In this document: positions 30,464 to 39,096 of the stretch, one piece after another | How positions within the stretch are numbered: position 1 is the first letter of the stretch | Layout: each line of letters opens with the position of its first letter | Source: CAZUMJ01 sp964621605 | GTDB taxonomy: Bacteria > Actinomycetota > Acidimicrobiia > Acidimicrobiales > Iamiaceae | NCBI GenBank assembly: GCA_964621605.1 | Contig: CAZUMJ010000003.1 | Coordinates: 60,783-124,782, forward strand | Direction of reading: 5' to 3' | DNA: 64,000 nucleotides | Program-made: the position numbers and the translations under genes | The notes under the pieces: model-generated | Told to the model about the DNA's origin: nothing | What the model saw: only the letters and a program-made list of their open reading frames with translations | Database searches by the model: none

Positions 30464-31351
30464 ATGACCTCCCTGGCAACCTGGGTGCAAGGCGCCCGAC
30501 CCCGCACGCTGCCGGCGGCGGTGGTGCCCGTCGCGGTCGGGACCGCCGCTGCGGTCGGCGAGGTTCCCGGCGGTCTCATCTGGTGGCGCGTCGCCGCGGC
30601 GCTCGCCGTCGCGCTCGCGTTGCAGATCGCGACGAACTTCGCGAACGACTACAGCGACGGCATCCGTGGGACCGACGCGGACGAGCACCGGGTGGGTCCG
30701 GTTCGACTCGTCGGCCAGGGACTGGCGCCGCCCCGCCAGGTGAAGATCGCGGCGTTCGCATCGTTTGGGGTCGCGGGGCTCGCCGGCCTGGCCCTGGCAC
30801 TGGCGGTCGGCCCTGAGCTGCTCGTGGTCGGTGCCGCTGCGATCGCGGCGGGCTGGTTCTACACGGGTGGGTCACGCCCCTATGGGTACGCCGGCTTCGG
30901 CGAGGTGTTCGTGTTCGTGTTCTTCGGTGTGGTGGCAACCGCCGGGAGTGCCTACGTGCAGACCGGCTCGCTGTCGGGGCTGGCCCTCGGCGTGTCGGTG
31001 CCGGTCGGGTTCTTGGCGACCGCGTTGCTCGTGATCAACAACCTGCGCGACATCCCAGGCGACAGCAGCGTCGGCAAGAAGACGCTTGCCGTGCGGCTCG
31101 GCGACGCCCGCACACGGTGGCTCTATGTGGGCCTCGTCGTCTCTGCCGCACCGCTCGCGGCATTGCTCGGGGTGCTCGGCGGGCGGCCATGGGCGTTGCT
31201 TGCGCTGCTGGGCGTGGCGCGTGTGATCGGGCCGGTGCGTGCGGTACGTCGAGGTGCCGCGGGACGTGACCTGGTGCCGGTGCTGGGAGCGACCGGCGAG
31301 GTGCAGCTCCTCGTCGGGCTGTTGCTCACCGTCGGGTTGGCCTTGCGCTAG
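30464..31351 (+). CDS. menA: MenA, 1,4-dihydroxy-2-naphthoate polyprenyltransferase
   Basis: 295-residue UbiA-family membrane prenyltransferase that attaches the isoprenoid tail to DHNA. There are eight or nine hydrophobic segments. The first Asp-rich motif is NDYSDGIRGTDADE and the second is NNLRDIPGDSSVGKKTLAVR, both needed for Mg and diphosphate. ARPRTLPAAVVPVAVG at the N-terminus is MenA-like. The ATG at 30464 is chosen over the long open frame upstream, which lies antisense to menE and maf. Confidence 0.95.
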   Translation: MTSLATWVQGARPRTLPAAVVPVAVGTAAAVGEVPGGLIWWRVAAALAVALALQIATNFANDYSDGIRGTDADEHRVGPVRLVGQGLAPPRQVKIAAFASFGVAGLAGLALALAVGPELLVVGAAAIAAGWFYTGGSRPYGYAGFGEVFVFVFFGVVATAGSAYVQTGSLSGLALGVSVPVGFLATALLVINNLRDIPGDSSVGKKTLAVRLGDARTRWLYVGLVVSAAPLAALLGVLGGRPWALLALLGVARVIGPVRAVRRGAAGRDLVPVLGATGEVQLLVGLLLTVGLALR

Positions 31352-31385
31352 ACGCCCACGGTGGGGCCCGCGTCGCGCGGCACGC

Positions 31386-32156
31386 TCACGCCGCCGGCAG
31401 GCCGTCGGGGTGGGCCACCAGCCACGAGCGCAAGATGCGGATGAACGCATCGGGCTGCTCGAGGTGCGCGGTGTGTCCAGCCATGGGGACGGTTTGGAAG
31501 GTGGCGTGCTCGATGCCGCCCGCCAGGCGATGACCGAGCTCGGTGAACTTGGCGTCGCGCTCGCCGGCCAGCACCAGGGTCGGTGCGGTGATCTCTCCCA
31601 GGCGCTCCCACAGCGGCGGGTCCTGCGAGCCGGTCCCCGCCAAGCGCAGCGAAGCAGCCAGCCCCTCCGCCGTGTTCGCTCGCCGCGCCGCCAGGTCATC
31701 GCGGTCGGCTGCGAAGCCGGCGAACAGAGGGAGGGCCAACCAGCGCCCCAGGAAGGTGTCGACGCCGTCGCGTTCGAGGTCCTGTGCCAGCTCCTCGTCT
31801 GTCGCGCGCCGGGAGGCGCGCGCCGCATCGTCTGCGATGCCCGCGGTGCCACCGATGAGCACCAGGTGCGATGCCACCTCGGGGTGCGCGAGGGCGAGGT
31901 GCAGCAGCACGCGGGCCCCCATGGAGTAGCCCACGTAGGTGGCACGGCCGCCCGATGCCGCCACCAGGTCTGCGGTCTCCCACAGCCCCGCTCGCACGCC
32001 CCCGGAGCCGCCGTGCCCGGGCAGGTCCACGGTGACCACTTCGTGATCGGTTGCGAGGTCTGCCGCGAGCGGCGCCCACGACACGTGCGTCTGGGTGAAG
32101 CCGTGGAGCAGCACGACGCGCCGGCCCGCGCCGCGCACGGTGGTGTCGAGGCCCAT
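31386..32156 (-). CDS. menH: MenH-like alpha/beta hydrolase (SHCHC synthase)
   Basis: 256-residue alpha/beta hydrolase. The oxyanion region VVLLHGFTQTHVSW, nucleophile elbow VGYSMGARVLLHLAL, the aspartate in LAGERDAKFTELG and the histidine in MAGHTAHLEQPD give the Ser-Asp-His set. Position back to back with menD (37-base gap) supports 2-succinyl-6-hydroxy-2,4-cyclohexadiene-1-carboxylate synthase. Sequence alone would allow another hydrolase. The far longer open frame upstream is antisense to menD. The ATG at 32156 is used. Confidence 0.8.
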   Translation of the reverse strand: MGLDTTVRGAGRRVVLLHGFTQTHVSWAPLAADLATDHEVVTVDLPGHGGSGGVRAGLWETADLVAASGGRATYVGYSMGARVLLHLALAHPEVASHLVLIGGTAGIADDAARASRRATDEELAQDLERDGVDTFLGRWLALPLFAGFAADRDDLAARRANTAEGLAASLRLAGTGSQDPPLWERLGEITAPTLVLAGERDAKFTELGHRLAGGIEHATFQTVPMAGHTAHLEQPDAFIRILRSWLVAHPDGLPAA

Positions 32157-32193
32157 GCCGCATCGTGCCACGCGGTCGTGTTGACTGGCAGCC

Positions 32194-33888
32194 ATGTCCG
32201 TTGCCGCCACGTTCTGCGCCACCCTCGTCGACGAGTGGGTGCGCGGGGGAGTGCGCCACGCGGTGATCTCGCCCGGCTCGCGATCGACGCCGCTTGCCGT
32301 CGCCCTTGCGGCGCGGCAGGAGTTGCAGGTGCACGTCGTGCTCGACGAGCGGTCCGCATCGTTTCGAGCGTTGGGCATCGGGCTCGCATCCGGCGTGCCC
32401 GCAGTGCTGTGCTGCACGAGCGGCACCGCGGCAGCGGAGTACCACGCAGCGGTGGTGGAGGCACACCAGGCGGCCGTCCCGCTGCTCGTCTGCACCGCCG
32501 ATCGGCCGCCGGAGCTGCAAGGGGTAGGTGCACCCCAGACGATCGACCAGGTCGGGCTCTTCGGCGCGTCCGCGCGCTGGTCCGCTGCGCCGGGTGTGCC
32601 AGATTTGGCGGCGTCAGGAAGCTGGCGCTCGTTGGCGTCGCGGGCGTTGCTCGAAGCGACAGGCGCACACCCCGGCCCGGTGCACCTCAACCTGGCGTTC
32701 CGTGAGCCCCTCGGCGGTGCGCCCGATGTTCTCCCGGCCGGTCGACCAGACGGATCGCCGTGGCACCGGAGGGTGAGCGGAAGCGTCTGCGCCGCGGACC
32801 TGCTCGACGAGGTGATCACCGTGCTCGGCGGTCGCCGAGTGCTTGTCATAGCGGGCGCCGGTATCGACGACCCCCGTGCCGTCGAGGACCTCGCGGATGC
32901 CGCGCGGTGGGTGGTGTTCGCCGACCCGCGCAGCGGGGTCGACGCTGGGCACGCCAGGGTCGTCTCCGTGTGGGACCCGCTGCTGCGGGCGATCGGTGAG
33001 CGTGAGCCCATGCTGCCCGAGGCGATCCTGCGCCTCGGCGAGCCTCCAGCGTCGAAGGTGCTGGAGCAATGGGCTGCCGGCCTCGACCTACCCGAGGTTG
33101 TCGTCCGCAGCCGCACCCGGTGGATCGACCCCGGGCATCGTGCGCATCTGGTGGTCGACGCGCCCGTGGGCGACCTCTGTGTCGGGCTCGCCGGCCTCGC
33201 CGCGCCCGCCTCGCAGGAATGGGCCGAGGCGTGGCATGCGGCGGGTCGATCGGGCTCTGCCGCGGTTGAGGTGGCGCTCGCTCGACAGGCGGAGCCGAGC
33301 GGACCGGCGTTGGCGCGTGGGCTGCTGCGCGCGTTGCCGAGCGGTGCGCACCTGGTGGTGTCGTCGTCGCTCCCGGTGCGTGAGCTCGAATGGTTCGGCG
33401 TCGCGCGCTCGGATGTCACGGTGCATGCGAACCGAGGCGCGAACGGCATCGACGGCGTGGTGTCGACCGTCGTCGGCGTCGCTGCTGCGGTCGAGCAGGC
33501 GGGCGGGCCTGTGGTCGGCTTGCTCGGCGATCTGGCATTCCTCCACGACGCCAACGGCCTCGCTGGGTTGCCGTCCAGCCTTGCGGCGGTGCTCGTGGTG
33601 GTCGACAACGGTGGCGGCGGCATCTTCACGTTCCTCCCGCAGCACGCCGAACTCGAGCCCTCTCGGTTCGAGCAGCTGTTCGGCACGCCGCAGGTCGCGG
33701 ACGTGGCCGACGTCGCTCGGGCACAGGGAGCGACGGTCCACGACGTGGGTTCCACCGCGGAGGCGCTGGCGTCGGTCCACGCGGCGCAGGTGCAGGGCGG
33801 CGTGCACGTGGTGCGCGTGCGGGTCGATCGCGGTGACGCCGCAGCCGTGCACGCGGCGTTGCACGACGCGGTGGCGCGGTCAGTCTGA
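32194..33888 (+). CDS. menD: MenD, SEPHCHC synthase (ThDP enzyme)
   Basis: 564-residue thiamine-diphosphate enzyme that condenses 2-oxoglutarate with isochorismate. The N-terminus has AVISPGSRSTPLAVAL and the catalytic glutamate in LDERSASFRALG, and CCTSGTAAAEYHAAVVEA follows. The C-terminal ThDP/Mg region reads GLLGDLAFLHDANGL and VVDNGGGGIF. Length and motif order are ordinary. The last nine bases overlap the 3' end of menF on the other strand. Confidence 0.96.
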   Translation: MSVAATFCATLVDEWVRGGVRHAVISPGSRSTPLAVALAARQELQVHVVLDERSASFRALGIGLASGVPAVLCCTSGTAAAEYHAAVVEAHQAAVPLLVCTADRPPELQGVGAPQTIDQVGLFGASARWSAAPGVPDLAASGSWRSLASRALLEATGAHPGPVHLNLAFREPLGGAPDVLPAGRPDGSPWHRRVSGSVCAADLLDEVITVLGGRRVLVIAGAGIDDPRAVEDLADAARWVVFADPRSGVDAGHARVVSVWDPLLRAIGEREPMLPEAILRLGEPPASKVLEQWAAGLDLPEVVVRSRTRWIDPGHRAHLVVDAPVGDLCVGLAGLAAPASQEWAEAWHAAGRSGSAAVEVALARQAEPSGPALARGLLRALPSGAHLVVSSSLPVRELEWFGVARSDVTVHANRGANGIDGVVSTVVGVAAAVEQAGGPVVGLLGDLAFLHDANGLAGLPSSLAAVLVVVDNGGGGIFTFLPQHAELEPSRFEQLFGTPQVADVADVARAQGATVHDVGSTAEALASVHAAQVQGGVHVVRVRVDRGDAAAVHAALHDAVARSV

Positions 33889-35124
33889 GCCGAGAAGGGC
33901 GCCGAGCATCACCTGCAGCTTGGCGGTCGACTCGACGAGCTCTGTTGTCGGCTCCGAGTCGGCGACGAGCCCGCAGCCGGCGTAGAGGCGCGCCGAGTTC
34001 GCGTGCAGCTCGGCGCACCGCAGCGTGACCGCCCACGTGCCGTTGCCGTGGCGATCGACCCATCCGACCGCACCGGCGTAGCGGCCGCGCGGCACGGTTT
34101 CGTGCGTGTCGATGACGGTCAGGGCCTCGGCCCGGGGACGGCCGCACACCGCAGGCGTGGGGTGCAGTGCGCGGACGAGTTCGAGCACCGACGCGGGCGG
34201 TGTGCTCAGGCGTCCCTGCACCGACGTCGCGAGGTGCGCGACGTTGGGGAGCCGCACCACGGACGGTTCGGCTTCGTCGTCGAGGTAGGAGCAGTACGGC
34301 AGCAACGTGTCATGGACCATGTCGATCGTGACCTGATGCTCGTGGCGATAGGTCTGCGACGCGAGCAGCGCTGCGATCCGCTCGTCGTCGAGCGGGGCAT
34401 CGCCGGTCATGGGGGTGCTGCCCGCCATCGGCTGCGAGCGAGCGACGTCGTCGACGCGTTCGACGAGGAGCTCCGGCGTTGCGCCCACCATGCCGTCGAT
34501 CGCGAAGACGTACGAGCCGGCGAAATCCTGACGGAGGCGCGTCAGCACTCGGTCGAGCGGGAACGGGACCGGCGCGTGGAGCGTCACCGTGCGCGCGAGC
34601 ACGACCTTCTCGAGGGCCCCGGAACGGATGCGAGCGACTGCCGCCGCGACCGCCTGGCACCATTCGTCGGTGGCAGGTTCGTCGGCCTGCACGACCGTGG
34701 ACGCATCGGGACCGGGCGCTGCTGGGCGCGCTGCGTTGGCGGCGAGCGCATCCTCGACGAGGGCGCGAGGGTCCTGCGCTGGGATGTCCGCCGAGGCGAC
34801 GGCGGTTGCCCATTGGCTGCCGTCAGGAGCGGTCGTCACCGTCAGGGCGGGGACGTGCAAGACGGTGGCGTCCGATGGCAGGAAGGGCAGCGCGCCGAAT
34901 GCGACAGGTCCACTCCCGGGTTGGCCGACGGGGTCGTCGACCGCCGCGTCACCGAGCGCGGCGAGCACCTCGTGCACCTGGGCTCGGAGCGCGACCCCGA
35001 CGCCGACAAGCCCGACGCCCGCACGGTGGAAGAGGAAACCGTCGGTGCGGTCGCCGAGCACCTGGTGCAGATCGACGGGCGCGTCGAGGCGCACGGTACG
35101 TGCCCGGAGACGCCCCGAGGTCAC
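33880..35124 (-). CDS. menF: MenF, isochorismate synthase
   Basis: 414-residue chorismate-utilising enzyme that makes isochorismate, the entry step to menaquinone. The conserved C-terminal half shows LEKVVLARTVTLHAP, FAIDGMVGATPELLVER, LHPTPAVCGRPRAEAL and RGRYAGAVGWVDRHGNG. A salicylate or siderophore isochorismate synthase would look similar, but menD on one side and menG overlapping on the other favour MenF. The GTG start overlaps the menG stop (GTGA). Confidence 0.93.
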   Translation of the reverse strand: MTSGRLRARTVRLDAPVDLHQVLGDRTDGFLFHRAGVGLVGVGVALRAQVHEVLAALGDAAVDDPVGQPGSGPVAFGALPFLPSDATVLHVPALTVTTAPDGSQWATAVASADIPAQDPRALVEDALAANAARPAAPGPDASTVVQADEPATDEWCQAVAAAVARIRSGALEKVVLARTVTLHAPVPFPLDRVLTRLRQDFAGSYVFAIDGMVGATPELLVERVDDVARSQPMAGSTPMTGDAPLDDERIAALLASQTYRHEHQVTIDMVHDTLLPYCSYLDDEAEPSVVRLPNVAHLATSVQGRLSTPPASVLELVRALHPTPAVCGRPRAEALTVIDTHETVPRGRYAGAVGWVDRHGNGTWAVTLRCAELHANSARLYAGCGLVADSEPTTELVESTAKLQVMLGALLGSD

Positions 35125-35825
35125 GACGCGCGGCGTGTCGCCACGATGAGTTGGGCGATGCCTCCCGACAGGCGAGCGTGCGTCACCTGTTCGAAGCCAG
35201 CCCGGTCCACCATCGCCAGCAGCTCCGCCGTCGGCGGCAGGTACGCCACGGACCGCGGGAGGTAGCGGTAGGCGTCCGCGTCGGACAGCAGTGCCCCGAT
35301 GCGTGGCACGACGTGGCCGAAGTAGATGCCGTGACCGAAGCGCATGAGCGGATTCGTCGGTTCGTACACCTCGAGCAGGGCGATCCGACCGCCTGGGCGC
35401 ACGACGCGGCCCAACTCGTCGAGGAACGGCTGGAGGGCGACGAAGTTCCGCAACGCAAAGCCGCAGGTCACCCCGTCGACGGAGGCGTCGAGCACCGGAA
35501 GCTTGAGGGCGTCGGCTTGGGCGAGGGGCGCGGCGGTGCGTGCGGCAGCGAGCATGCCGTAGGAAAGGTCCATCCCGATCGGCGCGAGGCCGGTTCGTAC
35601 CAGCTCACGGCACAGGTCGCCGGTGCCGCACGCCAGGTCGAGCACGGTCGACCCCCGCTCGAGCGCAAGCGAGCGGACCGCCCGCCGGCGCCAACCGACG
35701 TCCATGCGGAACGTCATCACGCGGTTCACCAGGTCGTAGCGCGGCGCGATCGTGTCGAACATCGAGCGCACGGCACGAACCTTGTCGTCACCTTGAGGGA
35801 GCGCATCTGCGGTCGACGAAGGCAT
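35121..35825 (-). CDS. menG: MenG/UbiE, demethylmenaquinone methyltransferase
   Basis: 234-residue SAM methyltransferase that completes menaquinone. The N-terminal VRSMFDTIAPRYDLVNRVMTF and the SAM loop LDLACGTGDLCREL, with GLAPIGMDLSYGML and GVTCGFALRNF, are clear UbiE/MenG signatures. An in-frame GTG at 35867 is possible, but the ATG at 35825 sits exactly seven bases from a TACGAT box, so I prefer it. Co-translated with menF. Confidence 0.94.
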   Translation of the reverse strand: MPSSTADALPQGDDKVRAVRSMFDTIAPRYDLVNRVMTFRMDVGWRRRAVRSLALERGSTVLDLACGTGDLCRELVRTGLAPIGMDLSYGMLAAARTAAPLAQADALKLPVLDASVDGVTCGFALRNFVALQPFLDELGRVVRPGGRIALLEVYEPTNPLMRFGHGIYFGHVVPRIGALLSDADAYRYLPRSVAYLPPTAELLAMVDRAGFEQVTHARLSGGIAQLIVATRRAS

Positions 35826-35832
35826 CGCGCCG

Positions 35833-35877
35833 ATCGTAGGAGCAGGTGGGAGCGCATCCCAAGGCACGTCCTAGGCT
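35833..35877. promoter_or_regulatory. Divergent -10 boxes between menG and M50 protease gene
   Basis: TACGAT on the minus strand (35833-35838) lies seven bases from the menG ATG, and TAGGCT on the plus strand (35872-35877) six bases from the protease ATG. Both fit leaderless transcripts. Confidence 0.5.
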
Positions 35878-35883
35878 GCGGCG

Positions 35884-37353
35884 ATGAGCGAGCGCGGGCA
35901 CTTTCGCATTCTCGGCGTGCCCGTACGGGTCGAGTGGCCGTTCTTCCTGTTCGCCGCGATGCTTGGCGTGTCGAGCATGGCGGCTTGGCCGGACGACAGC
36001 TTCGTCGGACGTATCACGTGGATCCTCATCTGGACGGCGATCGCGTTCGTGTCGGTGTTGGTGCACGAGCTGGGCCACGCACTCGCGTTTCGGTTGAACG
36101 GCGAACGATCGTCGATCGTGTTGACGGCGATGTGGGGGCTCACCACCGGCCGCCAGTCGCCGCAACGGTGGCGTCGCATCGCGGTGTCGCTTTCGGGGGC
36201 GGTCTTCGCCTTCGTCGTCCTCGGGCTGCCGTTCCTCGCGCTCCGCGAGCCGATGCGCGACGCGTTCCTGCGCGACCCGAGCACCTTCGCCTACGAGAAG
36301 TTCCTCGTCGTCTACTACGTCGGCTACGCCAACCTCTGGTGGTCCGTCGCCAACCTGTTGCCGATCCTGCCCCTCGACGGCGGTGAGGTGTCGCGTGAGG
36401 TGTTCGGGCTGCGCCGCACGCGGATCGCGGGGGTCGCGGTCGGGTTGGGGCTGGCGCTGTGGCTGTGGCTCAACGGCAACACCTTCGCGGCGTTGTTCGT
36501 GGCGATGCTCGGCTTCATGAACCTTGCTGAGCTCATGCAGGAACGTGCCGGGTTCCCAGGCGGAGGAGGCGGGTACGGGGGCGGCTCGCATCGCTTCGAC
36601 CGAGGTCACGGCCTGTTCGATCAGGACGAGCCGTCTCACCGCCGGAAGCGTTCTCGCTCTGCGGGCAAGAAGGGAGGGCGTGGCTGGTTCGGGCGTCGCA
36701 AGCGACCCGATCTGCGCATCGTTGCCGATGAACCATCCCCGACGCTCGGTCGGGTCGGGACCGATAGCGCTCGTCTCGAAGCGGAGGCGTGGGACGCGCT
36801 CCGCCGCCAGGATGTCGACGAGGCAGCTCGGCTCCTGCTCGAAGCGACGGGTGGCACGGGTGTGTCTGCACATCTGCCCGCCGCGCTTGCTGCAGCGGAA
36901 GGCCGCGACGACGACGCGGTGACGCTGTTCGAACGTGCCTTCGCGACCACGCCGACTCCACCGAACCTGGTCGCCGCGACGGTGATCGACCGGGCGGGCA
37001 TCTCCGTGCGCGTGGTCGACGTGCTGCTCGCGCCGGCAGGTCCGGGTCCTGACGCTGCCGCGGTCCTGCAGAACCATCTGCACTATGCGCACGCCTACCG
37101 CTCGGCGGCGCTGGTCGGTGAGCGACTCGTCGCCGACGGTCGACGGAGCGTCGCGCAGTCGAGCTTCGAGACGGCCTGCGCGTGGGCGCAGGCCGACGAG
37201 GCGACACGTGCGCTCGACTGGCTGCTGCGTGCCGTCGATGAGGGTTTCAGGGCGCAGAGCCTGATCGAAGGCGAAGACGACCTGGCCGCCGTGCGTGCCT
37301 TGGACGGCTATGCCGAGGTACGTGCTCGCCTGGCGGGCGAGTCGCCTTCGTGA
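35884..37353 (+). CDS. M50 site-2-type membrane metalloprotease with C-terminal helical repeat region
   Basis: 489 residues. The membrane part (1-225) contains the zinc motif VHELGHALAF near residue 60 and the third ligand in NLLPILPLDGGEV near 160, as in M50 family intramembrane proteases. A Gly-rich then strongly basic linker (GGGGGYGGGSHR, RRKRSRSAGKKGG) covers about 225-275. The last 200 residues are Ala-rich paired helices resembling TPR units. The fusion suggests the protease carries its own soluble docking part. Substrate unknown. The stop overlaps yaaA. Confidence 0.85.
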   Translation: MSERGHFRILGVPVRVEWPFFLFAAMLGVSSMAAWPDDSFVGRITWILIWTAIAFVSVLVHELGHALAFRLNGERSSIVLTAMWGLTTGRQSPQRWRRIAVSLSGAVFAFVVLGLPFLALREPMRDAFLRDPSTFAYEKFLVVYYVGYANLWWSVANLLPILPLDGGEVSREVFGLRRTRIAGVAVGLGLALWLWLNGNTFAALFVAMLGFMNLAELMQERAGFPGGGGGYGGGSHRFDRGHGLFDQDEPSHRRKRSRSAGKKGGRGWFGRRKRPDLRIVADEPSPTLGRVGTDSARLEAEAWDALRRQDVDEAARLLLEATGGTGVSAHLPAALAAAEGRDDDAVTLFERAFATTPTPPNLVAATVIDRAGISVRVVDVLLAPAGPGPDAAAVLQNHLHYAHAYRSAALVGERLVADGRRSVAQSSFETACAWAQADEATRALDWLLRAVDEGFRAQSLIEGEDDLAAVRALDGYAEVRARLAGESPS

Positions 37354-38162
37354 CGGCTCCGCTGCCGGCGATCCTGCTGCCGCCCTCGAAATCGCAACGC
37401 AGCGGCGGCGACGGAGCGCCATGGCTGCCGGGCACGCTTGCGCTGCCCGCGCTCGATACGGACCGTGGCCTGGTCCTTGCGGCGCTCGCAGACGCGGTGG
37501 GTGCTGGGCCACGCGCCCACAGCGATCCGGGCCGGCTGCTGGGCGCCAAGGGCGCCACCCTGGCCGAGGCGCTGGCGCAGGCGGCGCAGGTCAGGCACGC
37601 CCCGACGATGCCGGCCATCGAGCGCTTCGACGGCGTGCTCTACGGCGAGCTCGGGTACGCAGCGCTTCGTGCCGCGACCCGTCGGAGACTCGACGCAATG
37701 GTGCTGGTGTGGAGCGCGCCGTTCGGCGTGCTCGCCCCACGCGACCCCATCCCGGAGGTTCGGCTCGGGTTCGAGGCGTGTCTCCCCGCGCTCGTCGGGG
37801 CGGATGGCGGCGCGGTCCGCCTTGCGAGGTGGTGGCGGCCACGGCTGACGAGCGCCCTGTCGGCTCGCCTTGCCGGTCGCGTCGTGTGGGATCTGCTCCC
37901 GGCTGAGCACGCTGCCGCGTGGGCCCCGGAGGCCACGGAGTGCACAGCCCGCTTCACGGTGTCGTTCGTGGACCGCGACGGACGCAGGGTGACCCACTGG
38001 AACAAGCTGCTGAAGGGCGCGCTCGTCGCCTGGCTGGGCGCGGCGGCGCCTCGCGAGCTCGACGCGCTGGCCGGGTTCACGCATCCGCTCGGCTACCGGT
38101 GGGACCCCGGCGCGACGCGCGAGACGTCGTGGGGTGCACAGGTCGTCTTCCGAGAGAGCTAG
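37350..38162 (+). CDS. yaaA: YaaA-family protein (UPF0246, peroxide stress)
   Basis: 270 residues with the family markers LLPPSKSQRSGG at the N-terminus, ERFDGVLYGELGY in the middle, and HWNKLLKGALVAWLG near the C-terminus. YaaA in E. coli limits free iron and DNA damage during peroxide stress. The GTG start overlaps the protease stop by four bases, so the two are co-translated. The stop sits at the edge of a region with gene remnants. Confidence 0.88.
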   Translation: MTAPLPAILLPPSKSQRSGGDGAPWLPGTLALPALDTDRGLVLAALADAVGAGPRAHSDPGRLLGAKGATLAEALAQAAQVRHAPTMPAIERFDGVLYGELGYAALRAATRRRLDAMVLVWSAPFGVLAPRDPIPEVRLGFEACLPALVGADGGAVRLARWWRPRLTSALSARLAGRVVWDLLPAEHAAAWAPEATECTARFTVSFVDRDGRRVTHWNKLLKGALVAWLGAAAPRELDALAGFTHPLGYRWDPGATRETSWGAQVVFRES

Positions 38163-38290
38163 CTCCGCGGGGAGGCTGTCCCCGGCGAGGCGGGTGAGGG
38201 TCTCGTGCCGGGTGGCCCAGGCGAGTGCACCGTGGGCCCAGCTCGGGTTGTAGACGTGGATGAACCCGTCGTAGGCGCGGTGTCGTTCGG
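38163..38290 (-). pseudogene. Possible remnant of a transposase C-terminus
   Basis: The minus strand reads RHRAYDGFIHVYNPSWAHGA, then LAWATRHETLTRLAGDSLPA. This resembles the end of IS481/IS3-type integrase-core transposases (the FIHVYN...HGAL pattern). No start, DDE residues or stop belong to it; it runs into the antisense of yaaA. I call it a fragment on residue pattern alone. Confidence 0.35.
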
Positions 38291-38388
38291 ATTCTGAAGA
38301 CCGCGTCGACGTGGCTCGCCGTTCACGGCTGGTTCGAGTCCGCCCTCGGCACCCGCACCGACCTCCTCCGCCACCTCGCTGCATAGCC
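38291..38388 (+). pseudogene. Possible orphan coding fragment
   Basis: A plus-strand frame reads LKTASTWLAVHGWFESALGT, then RTDLLRHLAA and a TAG stop at 38386. It looks protein-like but has no plausible start and butts against the transposase-like fragment, as if two truncated genes were joined here. Family not recognised. The rest of the stretch to 38425 holds nothing clear. Confidence 0.25.
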
Positions 38389-38425
38389 CCGAACCCCGGT
38401 CGTACCTTTTGCGATGCCCGGCCGG

Positions 38426-39028
38426 TCAGCGAGCGATCGCTGCGACGGCGGCGTGCGGCCGCTGCCCAGGCTCTGTCATTCCGGGCCGCACAAGGCGCTC
38501 GGTCTCCCTGAAGCCCGCCTGAGACAATCGAGCCGAAAGCTCGTTGACTGGCCAGCAATAGGCCGTCACGACCTTGTGGTCGAAGGCCACGACCTTGTCG
38601 CCGTCGAAGAACCCCACAACCAACTTGCCTCCGGGGACCATCACGCGGTGCAACTCGGCGAGTACGCCTTCGAGCTCGTCAGGCAAAAGGTGGATGAGCG
38701 AGTACCAGGCCAGGATCCCTGCCACCGAATGGTCGACGGTGGCGAGTTCGTGCATCGAGCCGAGTTCGTAGCGGCCGTCGGGGTGGGCGGTACGTGCGCG
38801 ATCTATGAACTCGGGCACCAGGTCGATGCCGGTCGCATCAACCCCGAGCGAACGGAGGTGCGCTGTGAGATGCCCGGGTCCGCAGCCAACATCGAGCACG
38901 GTGCCAGGCCGGATCGAGAGGTGCCTGCCGATCATGGACAGGTCGTCCGGGTGCACGTTGCTGCTGCTGCCGAAGAGCGCGACGTATTGGTCTGCCAGTT
39001 CTCCGTACGCCCGCCGAACCTGATCCAA
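38426..39028 (-). CDS. Class I SAM-dependent methyltransferase
   Basis: 200 residues. The SAM loop VLDVGCGPGHLTAHL (about residue 45), then VDATGIDLVPEFI, SMHELATVDHSV and MVPGGKLVVGFF are typical of the Methyltransf_11/25 group. The acceptor is unknown. No ATG or GTG suits the family N-terminus; a TTG at 39028 does, and TAGAGT on the minus strand ends eight bases before it, the same spacing as other leaderless genes here. A GTG about 25 codons upstream is the alternative. Confidence 0.82.
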   Translation of the reverse strand: MDQVRRAYGELADQYVALFGSSSNVHPDDLSMIGRHLSIRPGTVLDVGCGPGHLTAHLRSLGVDATGIDLVPEFIDRARTAHPDGRYELGSMHELATVDHSVAGILAWYSLIHLLPDELEGVLAELHRVMVPGGKLVVGFFDGDKVVAFDHKVVTAYCWPVNELSARLSQAGFRETERLVRPGMTEPGQRPHAAVAAIAR

Positions 39029-39036
39029 GGCTGCGA

Positions 39037-39042
39037 ACTCTA
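39037..39042 (-). promoter_or_regulatory. -10 box for leaderless methyltransferase gene
   Basis: TAGAGT on the minus strand, eight bases before the proposed TTG start at 39028. Confidence 0.45.
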
Positions 39043-39096
39043 GAGCTGCATGTCCGGGGGTTGAGGTGACAGGTCGACCGAGCGCCTGCGGCTGGC

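Noticed and set aside
31386..33755. 789-codon minus-strand open frame extending menH upstream
   Set aside because: Only the first 771 bases (to 32156) encode the hydrolase; the remainder is antisense to menD and lacks protein character.
35788..37512. 574-codon minus-strand open frame
   Set aside because: Antisense to the M50 protease gene, whose zinc motifs and membrane helices are unmistakable; the antisense product has no recognisable feature.
38281..38354. tRNA-like 3' end (GGTTCGAGTCC followed by CGGCACC) suggesting a tRNA or an attachment site
   Set aside because: The T-arm stem has a mismatch, the acceptor pairs at only five of seven positions, and no D arm or anticodon stem forms. 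The same bases read as a plausible protein end.
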